This document shows, in pieces, positions 56,666-64,000 of a stretch of 64,000 bases of DNA. The DNA lies in the NCBI GenBank assembly GCA_016713325.1, contig JADJPJ010000004.1:186001-250000 (forward strand), written 5' to 3'. The translations under genes and the position numbers were made by a program. Source of the stretch: Candidatus Flexifilum affinis (GTDB lineage Bacteria > Chloroflexota > Anaerolineae > Aggregatilineales > Phototrophicaceae). Within the stretch, counting starts at the first letter, position 1. Every line of letters starts with the position of its first letter. The notes under the pieces are model-generated. The model had not been told where the DNA came from, did not search any database, and worked only from the letters and a program-made list of their open reading frames with translations.

Positions 56666-57568
56666 ATGACCCACAAGAGCTATTCGCCTTACAGGGGCTA
56701 CGCGATCTTTCTCCTGCCTGGGGTCGTGCTGTTCCTTGCGGTGATCGTCTTTCCATTTCTGGCCAATATCGCCGTCAGCTTTACGCGCTGGCGTGGCACC
56801 GGCGACCCCATCTGGATCGGGCTGGACAACTATGTGCGGGCCTTCGGCGATGCCGTCTTCTGGTCGTCGTTTCGCAACAACGTGGTGCTGCTCGTCGGTC
56901 TGGTGACGATCCCGACGATCATCGGGCTGGTGCTGGCCGTCGTGCTGTTCGACTTCGTGGGCAAACGCTTCGGCAACACCGTCGCCAGCCTGTTTCGCGC
57001 CGGGTTGTACCTGCCGCAGATCATCCCCGTCGTGGTCGCGGCCATCATCTGGCGCTGGGTCTACCAGCCGGATTGGGGCGTGTTCAACACGATCATCACG
57101 TCGCTGGGTGGGGAGGGGCTGAACTGGCTGGGCAGCGCCGAACTGGCGCTTCCGTCGGTCCTGCTGATGCTGATCTGGTTTCAGATCGGGTATCCCCTGG
57201 TGATCATCATGGCCGGCCTCCAGCGCATCGATCCGGAGCTGTACGAGGCGGCATCGATCGATGGGGCAAACTGGTCGCAGCGCATGTTCTCGATCACGCT
57301 GCCGCTGATCCGCCCGGAACTGTATGTCGTCATCCTGACGACCATGATCTACTCGCTGAAGACCTTCGCACCCATCTTTGCCATGACGCGCGGCGGCCCG
57401 GGGAACAGCACGATGGTTGCGTCCTATTTTGCCTATAAGAACTTCTTCGAGAACTCGAACGTCGGTTACGGCTCGACCATGGCGACGGTGCTGACGGTCG
57501 TGATCATCGTGATCACCATCTTTTACATTCGCCTGCAAACCAGGCAGGAACAGCGAGAGGGATTGTAG
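56666..57568 (+). CDS. ABC sugar permease (MalF type)
   Basis: 300 residues, six membrane helices. YAIFLLPGVVLFLAVIVFPF at the start and the EAA loop EAASIDGANWSQRMFSITLP, which contacts the ATPase, near residue 195. Pairs with the next gene, whose ATG follows after three bases. Confidence 0.9.
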   Translation: MTHKSYSPYRGYAIFLLPGVVLFLAVIVFPFLANIAVSFTRWRGTGDPIWIGLDNYVRAFGDAVFWSSFRNNVVLLVGLVTIPTIIGLVLAVVLFDFVGKRFGNTVASLFRAGLYLPQIIPVVVAAIIWRWVYQPDWGVFNTIITSLGGEGLNWLGSAELALPSVLLMLIWFQIGYPLVIIMAGLQRIDPELYEAASIDGANWSQRMFSITLPLIRPELYVVILTTMIYSLKTFAPIFAMTRGGPGNSTMVASYFAYKNFFENSNVGYGSTMATVLTVVIIVITIFYIRLQTRQEQREGL

Positions 57569-57571
57569 GCC

Positions 57572-58447
57572 ATGGCGACGGACACTCTATCACTCCCGGC
57601 GTCCCGCAGCCATCGGCCTACGGCCAACCGGCGCGCACTGGACATCGTGCTGCTGCTGGCGCTGATAGCCCTGCTGGTGGTCATGCTCTTCCCGGTGTTC
57701 ATCGTCATCATCAATTCGTTCAAGACCGAGGCGGAGTACTACGCCAACGGCCCGTTCGCCCTGCCGGTCGGCCTGAACATGGAGATCATCCAGAGCGCCT
57801 GGGAGCGGTCGGACTACACGACCAAGCTGATCAACAGCATCGAGATCAGCCTGTCAGTGGCGGTGCTGGCGACGATCATCTCGATGCTCAACGCCTTCGC
57901 GCTCGGCATCGGCAAGGTGCGCGGGCGGGCGGTGCTGCTGGTCATGTTTCTGCTGGCGATCACCCTGCCGCCGGAGGCGCTGGCTTATCCGTTGTACTAT
58001 CTGGTCAAGGCGCTCGGCCTGTACGACACCAAGATCAGCCTGATCATCATCACGGCAGTGTTCCACAGCGCCTATGGGACGTACCTGATGACCTCGGTGC
58101 TGCGGTCGTTCAACCGCGAATTCATCGAGGCGGGGATCATCGACGGTTGCAACAAGCTCCAACTGCTGTACCGGATCATCGTGCCGCTGAACTTCCCGGC
58201 GCTGTCCGTCCTGTTCGTGTTCTTCTTCATCTGGACGTGGAACGACTTCTTCCTGCCGCTGATCTTCCTGGTGTCCAACGCCAACCAGACCGTGCCGGTG
58301 GCGCTGGCGCTGGCTCGCAATGAGCGCAACCTGGTCATCACCACGCAGAGCGCCACGGCGCTGCTCGGCATTCTGCCATGTCTGATCTTCTTCATTCTGT
58401 TCCAGAGGACGATGGCGCGTGGTATCACCGCCGGCAGCCTCAAGTAA
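57572..58447 (+). CDS. ABC sugar permease (MalG type)
   Basis: 291 residues, six helices, with EAA loop EAGIIDGCNKLQLLYRIIVP near residue 190. Forms the transmembrane pair with the preceding gene. The GH31 gene starts 13 bases after its stop. Confidence 0.9.
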   Translation: MATDTLSLPASRSHRPTANRRALDIVLLLALIALLVVMLFPVFIVIINSFKTEAEYYANGPFALPVGLNMEIIQSAWERSDYTTKLINSIEISLSVAVLATIISMLNAFALGIGKVRGRAVLLVMFLLAITLPPEALAYPLYYLVKALGLYDTKISLIIITAVFHSAYGTYLMTSVLRSFNREFIEAGIIDGCNKLQLLYRIIVPLNFPALSVLFVFFFIWTWNDFFLPLIFLVSNANQTVPVALALARNERNLVITTQSATALLGILPCLIFFILFQRTMARGITAGSLK

Positions 58448-58459
58448 GGACATCCGATC

Positions 58460-60255
58460 GTGAAATTCGAGTTAGGACAGTGGCTTCTTCTGCCCGGTGT
58501 GCAGGCCATCTACCCGCTGCCTGGCTGAAGACCGGCGATCTGTCGGTCGTCGTGCCCGTGAGCGGTGACTGGAACTACACCTTTCTGCGCGCCGGCACGC
58601 CCCTCACCGACAGCGGCTGGAAAGCCACGGGGCTGATGCGCAAGGATGGCGAGACCTACCTGCGGGAGCAGCTATCGCTGGGACCCGGCGAACTGGTGTA
58701 CGGGCTGGGCGAGCGCTTCACCCCCTTCGTGAAAAACGGCCAGTTGGTCGAGTCCTGGAACGAGGACGGCGGCACGCTTTCGGAGTATGCCTACAAGACC
58801 GTGCCGTTCTACGTCACCAGTGAGGGCTATGGCGTGCTGGTCAATCACCCCGGCAGGGTCAGCTTCGAGGTGGCGTCGCACCATGTGACCCGCGTGCAGT
58901 TCAGCGCCGCCGGCCATGAACTGGATTACTACCTGTTCGGCGGTCCAACGATCAAGGACGCGCTGGAGCAGTACACGGCGCTCAGCGGTCGCCCGCCGCT
59001 CCTGCCTGACTGGTCGTATGGCCTATGGCTGTCGACGTCGTTCACCACCAGCTATGACGAGGCCACCATCATGGCCAACATCGATCGCATGGCGGCCCTG
59101 GGCATCCCGGTCAGCGTCTTCCACTTCGACTGCTTTTGGATGCGCGAGCTGACCTGGACCAGCCTGGTCTGGGACCCGCGCAACTTCCCCGACCCAGCGG
59201 GCTTGCTCCAGCGCATCAAGGCCAAGGGGATCCGCATCTGCGTGTGGATCAACCCGTACGTTGCCGAGGAGTCGGCGCTCTTCGCCGAGGGTGCGGCGGC
59301 GGGCTACTTGCTGCAAACTCCCGAGGGAGACGTTTATCAGGTCGATGACTGGCAGCCGGGGCTGTCGTTTGTCGACTTCACCAACCCGGACGCCCGCGCC
59401 TGGTTCGCCGGCAAGCTGCGGACCCTGCTCGACATGGGCGTGGACACCTTCAAGACCGACTTTGGCGAGCGCATCCCGACCGCGGTGCGCTATTTCGACG
59501 GCTCCGACCCGGAGCGGATGCACAACACCTACACCTACCTGTACAACCAGACCGTCTTCGACCTGCTGAAAGAGGTCAAAGGCGAGGGCGAGGCGGTGGT
59601 TTTCGCCCGGTCGGCCACTACCGGCGGACAGAAGTTCCCGGTGCACTGGGGAGGCGACAACACCTCGTCGTACCCGTCGATGGCCGAGACTCTGCGCGGC
59701 GGGCTATCGCTGAGTCTGTGTGGTTTCGGCTACTGGAGCCACGATATCAGCGGCTTCAACGAGACGGCCACGCCCGATCTGTACAAGCGCTGGGTGGCCT
59801 TCGGACTGCTGTCCTCACACAGCCGCCTGCACGGTTCGAGCAGCGCCCGCTTCCCCTGGCTGTTCGACGAGGAAGCGCCGGAGGTGCTGCGCCACTTTGT
59901 CAACCTGAAGGCGCACCTGATGCCGTACCTCTCTGACGTGGCTAAGGAGGCGAATTCGCGCGGCCTGCCGATGATGCGGCCGATGGTGCTGGAATTCCCG
60001 GAGGACCCGACCTGCAAGACGCTCGACATGCAGTACATGCTGGGCGAAGCGCTGCTGGTCGCACCGCTCTTCCGCGCCGATGGCGTGGCGCAGTACTATC
60101 TGCCGCCAGGAGAATGGCGCAACCTGCTGACCGGCGAGGTGGCCGAGGGCGGCCACTGGCGTAAGGAGCCGCACGACTACTTCAGCCTGCCGCTGTGGGT
60201 CCACGTCAAGCGTGGCGCAGCCTGGGACTGCCTGGGCGGGTATCCGTCCCTATAA
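58460..60255 (+). pseudogene. GH31 alpha-xylosidase-like (YicI type), internal and C-terminal loss
   Basis: The proper start is GTG 58460 (AAGGAC upstream): KFELGQWLLLPGVQAIYPL is the usual N-terminus of this family. The frame ends at 58526-58528, and the body continues in another frame from AAWLKTGDLS, so about 85-90 residues of the N-terminal beta-domain seem to be missing, not a single base. The catalytic barrel is complete: nucleophile Asp in FKTDFGERIPT and acid/base Asp in HWGGDNTSSY. The C-terminus stops at LPLWVHVKRGAAWD, roughly 100 residues early. It releases alpha-linked xylose or similar, fed by the ABC importer. Confidence 0.85.
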
Positions 60256-60277
60256 TGACTCTGCTCTGCTGACATGG

Positions 60278-60311
60278 CGCACCGGATACTTGAATACAGG
60301 TATCCGGTGCG
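60278..60311 (+). terminator. Rho-independent terminator after GH31
   Basis: CGCACCGGATAC (60278-60289) and GTATCCGGTGCG (60300-60311), 12-base perfect stem, followed by TTTT. Confidence 0.85.
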
Positions 60312-60323
60312 TTTTGGATCTCT

Positions 60324-60695
60324 ATGTCGACACTCCTCAAGCAAGCCCTGCAGATAATGTTCACCGTGTACTATCATGCCTTTATGGTGATTGTGTTAGG
60401 GTCTGATAAAAATATAGCCTTTAGAAAATTCATGCTTCCAGTCGCGTTTCTTCTCTATTTGGGCTGTTTGGCCGGCGTTTCGGCAGCACAAAGTGCCACG
60501 TTATATGGAGCTACGACTCGACAAATACCACTGATCGCCCTTCTGATCGGGGTGGTAACCACTTTCACGCTCTATTTCTTGCTGAACGACCCCAGCGCTT
60601 TCATCGTGGGAACCGCATTGGTGATATCGGCCGTATCCGCGGCATTGTCACTTGTGAACCTACGATTCCTTTTTCCAACCAGAAGGGCTAGATGA
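60324..60695 (+). CDS. Small membrane protein of unknown function
   Basis: 123 residues, AT-richer than its neighbours, with about four hydrophobic helices (FRKFMLPVAFLLYLGCLAGV, IALLIGVVTTFTLYFLL, FIVGTALVISAVSAALSL). No family recognised. It lies between a truncated GH31 gene and a MerR remnant, suggesting arrival with an insertion. Confidence 0.5.
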   Translation: MSTLLKQALQIMFTVYYHAFMVIVLGSDKNIAFRKFMLPVAFLLYLGCLAGVSAAQSATLYGATTRQIPLIALLIGVVTTFTLYFLLNDPSAFIVGTALVISAVSAALSLVNLRFLFPTRRAR

Positions 60696-60739
60696 CGAAC
60701 TGGCCCACATTGTAAAGTCGACGAACACCCATCTGCCAC

Positions 60740-61066
60740 GATCAGGAGCTAATCGACCAGAACCTGACGCTGGAGATCGGCCGACTGGTCGACGCGCCCG
60801 CCCGCGATCACGCGCCGGTGCCGGTCCAGGGCGGGCTGATGCTTCACCTGCGGCAGCTCCCGGCAGTGGAGGCGATGGCGTCGACGGTGGTCAGCGGCGG
60901 CCTGGAGGCGCTGCACGCAGGCTATGGCCGGATGGCGCTGTGGGGGCAGGCGAATGGCTACCGCCTGGCCGGTCTGCCCCGCGAGATGCTGCTCAAGGCG
61001 CCGGAGGCCGATGACGGCCAGGATATGGTAACGGAGCTTCAGTTCCCGATTGAGGCTTCGCGCTGA
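60740..61066 (+). pseudogene. MerR-type regulator remnant (effector-binding domain only)
   Basis: About 108 residues fitting only the GyrI/BmrR-like effector domain: LMLHLRQLPAVEAMASTVV, LEALHAGYGRMALWGQANGY, RLAGLPREMLLKAP and VTELQFPIEA. The DNA-binding helix-turn-helix and the coiled coil that precede it are absent, and no start codon is near. The 3' end overlaps the DhaM stop by 28 bases on the other strand. Confidence 0.7.
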
Positions 61067-63575
61067 TCGCCAGTCAGCGCGGCCTCGACCTCCGCGGCGG
61101 TGCGCAGCGACAGGACCTCGCCGGCCAGCGCCCGCGCGTCGGCGTAGTTCGTCGCCCGCACGATGGCCTTGACCTCCGGGATGGCCGGCGCGCTCATGCT
61201 CAGCTCGTCCACGCCCAGGCCCAGCAGCAGGCGCGTCAGGCGCGGATCGCCGGCCATTTCGCCGCACACGGCGACCGGACGCCCGTGTGCGTGGGCAGCG
61301 TCCACCACCGCGCCGATCGCTCGCAGCAGCGCCGGCTGAAAAGGAGTGGCCAGGGCGCTCACCGCCGCGTTGCCCCGGTCGGCGGCCATCAGATACTGGG
61401 TCAGGTCGTTGGTGCCGATGCTGAAGAAGTCCGCCTCCGCGGCCAGCGCCTCGGCCATCGTGACCGCCGACGGCACCTCGATCATGATGCCGATCGGCAT
61501 TGCAGGATCGGAGGCGATCAGTCCGGCTGCCAGTTCGCGCTGTACCAGCTTCAGCAGGCGGCGCGCGGCCCGAATCTCGTCGACAGTCGCGATCATCGGG
61601 AAGAGTACGCGCACCGGGTGCTGCCGGCTCACCCGACAGATGGCGCGAAGCTGTACCCGTGCCAGGTCGATCCGGTCGAACCAGAAGCGGATTCCCCGGT
61701 GACCCAGGAACGGGTTCTCTTCCCGCGCCATGTCCAGATAGCCGATCGGTTTGTCGCCGCCGGCGTCGAGGGTGCGGATGGTGAGCGGATGACCGTTCAG
61801 GCCTGCGGCCGCTGCGGCATAGGCGCGCACCTGTTCCTCCTCGCTGGGGGGAGCGTCGCGGTTCATCCACAGCAGTTCGGTGCGGAAGACGCCCACTCCT
61901 TCGGCGCCCAGCGCGACGGCGGCCGCTGAATCCGACGGCTGGCCGATGTTGGCCATCACCTCGATGCGCCGGCCGTCGGGCGTGACGGCGGGCAGGTGGG
62001 TCGATTCGCGCAGGTCGCGCAGTCGAACTTGCCGCGCATCCATCTCGCGCTGGACGGCTGCGATCTGTTCCAGGGGAGGCTGCAACGTGACCCGCCCCCG
62101 GCTGCCGTCCAGGACGACCGTGAGGCCCTCGCGCAGATCGGCAATGTGCGTGCCCAGTCCGGCCACCATCGGAATGCCTCTGGCGCGGGCCAGGATGGCC
62201 GCATGGGTCGCCGCGCCGCCGAACTGGAGGAGGATGCCCACCACCTGCCCAGGATCGAGCTGCGCGACCTCCGACGGCGTGAGATCCGACGCGACCAGGA
62301 TGGTGTCCTCCGGGAATGCCGCGCCGCTTAGCAGATCGGGCATGAGGCGCTGCAAGACGCGCCGGCCCAGGTCGAGTACGTCGGCAGCACGCCCTTGCAG
62401 CAGGGCGCTGGTGGCGCTGCGGTAGCGCTTCGCCATCGCCTCGACCGAGTCCCACCAGGCGGCCTCGGCGCTGCGCCCGTGGGCGATTCCGTCCAGCACG
62501 GCGCGCAGCACATCCTCGTCGGCCAGCATCAGCCGCTGGGCCTCGAAAATGCCCGCTTCTTCAATGCCGACACGCCCGATCAGCCCGTCCAGTTCGCCCT
62601 GGGCCGCGGCCACAGCGCCCCGGAAGCGCGCGATTTCGCCCTGCGCATCGCCGGATCGCTCCGGCAGGGTCGGGTGCGTCTGGCTGAGCAGTCTCACCTG
62701 CCCAACTGCCGTGCCGCCCACTGCGGCTATACCAGCGAGAGTGTTGGTGGGGAGTGCATTGCCAGGTAGTGCGTTGGCTGGCAGATCGACGGCGCTGACC
62801 GCGGCCGACGCAGAGGCCGGCACGCCGACCGGCCGGGCTTCGACGTCGCCGAAGCTCTCGGTCGCCAGTGCGGCGATGGCATCGAGCGCTGCCCGCGCAT
62901 CGGGACCGGTCGCCGTGAATTCCAGCCTGTCGCCCTGGCGTGCGTCGAGCAGGGCCACGCCGTTGAGGCTGGCGGCGCTGACGGTACGGTCGCCTTTGCG
63001 GACGGCGACATCGGCGTGGAAGCCGCGCAGGATGCCGACCAGCCGCGCCGCCGGCCGCAGATGCAATCCCAACCGGTTGGGCACCGTCACCTGCAAGCGA
63101 AGCTGCCCTGTATTGTCTGCCTGGGTATCGGCGGCGTTCGACAACGCGGATGGGGTCTCACTGGCAGACAGATGACCCTGCTTGGCGGCCAGCGCGCCGC
63201 GCGCCTCGGCCAGCAGCACGTCGATCGGGCTGTCGATGCTCGCCTGTACGGCGGCGGCCAGTGCCCCTCGACAAACGGCGCGTCGCACAGATGCACGTGC
63301 GCCCGCTGGTCCTCGTCCATCAAATCCAGGGCAGTCTCGGCGCTGAGCAGGGCGCTGCCCAGGTCCATCAGAACGACCACATCGGAGACTCCGGCGTCGA
63401 ACAGCCCGGTTGCCGCCTCCAGCACACGGACCGGGTCGGTGCCGATGGGGTTCTCCGGGTCGTCGATGCCGGCGGCCAGCGCGATCGGCATGCGGCCCTG
63501 CGTCATCTGATCGATGAGCTGGCGCACGCCTTCGGCCAGGGCGGCGCTGTGCGACACCAATATCAGTCCGATCAT
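61039..63575 (-). pseudogene. dhaM: DhaM: EIIA-HPr-EI fusion for dihydroxyacetone phosphorylation, frame broken at 63264-63267
   Basis: About 845 residues when joined. EIIA (mannose-type) domain with active His in LILVSHSAALAEG; a one-base loss in a run of four C (plus strand) breaks CDAPFVEGALAAAVQ. The next frame goes on with HPr (NRLGLHLRPAARL, active His) and enzyme I (GGAATHAAILAR active His, VCGEMAGDP PEP site). It transfers phosphate from PEP to DhaL-bound nucleotide. The fused EI domain makes it independent of a general PTS. Starts one base after the DhaL stop. Confidence 0.85.
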
Positions 63576-63576
63576 G

Positions 63577-64000
<424 letters not shown>

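Noticed and set aside
60749..62455. 568-residue minus-strand frame
   Set aside because: Overlaps the enzyme I part of DhaM in another frame; rich in Arg and Gly without motifs.

Overview
The window looks like a chromosomal segment of a high-GC Chloroflexota bacterium, probably in or near Anaerolineae. This is an inference from gene content: BTAD and MalT-type LuxR regulators, GAF/PAS one-piece regulators, an FHA protein, SH3b-linked secreted hydrolases and ABC sugar operons. No rRNA or tRNA gene was recognised, so the placement is not firm. No CRISPR array or insertion sequence was seen.

Layout. (1) 1-7.7 kb is regulatory: a partial STAS-like protein, a BTAD/NB-ARC activator, a 1079-residue hybrid regulator with two degenerate receivers, an FHA protein and a small unknown protein. 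(2) 8.1-21.6 kb is an eleven-gene minus-strand exopolysaccharide operon: an initiating phosphoglycosyl transferase, a Gfo/Idh/MocA dehydrogenase, a DegT aminotransferase, a Wzz/BY-kinase fusion, glycosyltransferases, a Wzy/WaaL-like polymerase, a Wzx-like flippase, a membrane EEP protein and a secreted GH26. The matching N-acetyltransferase is divergent at 21.9 kb. (3) 22.5-33.4 kb holds a GT2, then a tight plus-strand set (methyltransferase, GT4, GlpD-like FAD oxidoreductase, methyltransferase, acyl carrier protein, FkbH-like protein), followed by a secreted GH17-like protein and an SDR. (4) 33.6-38.6 kb encodes an ArnT-like transferase, a hexapeptide acyltransferase, an AglD/MprF-type membrane protein, a Cys-rich miniprotein and a membrane protein. 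(5) 39-48.6 kb is a second glycan locus: Wzm/Wzt ABC export followed by a visibly AT-richer block of glycosyltransferases and methyltransferases. The composition changes inside wzt, between the ATPase and the glycan-binding domain. (6) 48.9-53.9 kb has a LuxR/MalT regulator with a small partner, an alpha/beta hydrolase and a GNAT protein. (7) 53.9-60.3 kb is a LacI-controlled ABC sugar importer with a GH31 alpha-xylosidase-like enzyme that lacks internal and C-terminal parts. (8) 60.3-64 kb holds a membrane miniprotein, a MerR effector-domain remnant, DhaM and partial DhaL.

How the genes work together: the operon at 8-22 kb has the full set for Wzy-type polysaccharide synthesis, probably with a 3-acetamido sugar. 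The ACP/FkbH set could supply an ACP-bound three-carbon substituent. The 39-48 kb locus would export a second, methylated glycan through Wzm/Wzt. The right-hand end imports and cleaves oligosaccharides and includes PEP-dependent dihydroxyacetone phosphorylation.

A caution that affects many entries: at least a dozen otherwise intact genes are broken by single-base indels, most of them in short homopolymers. Several neighbouring ATGA or TGATG gene junctions become correct once the frame is restored, so many of these breaks may be sequencing or assembly errors. They are annotated as broken frames spanning the whole reconstructed gene.
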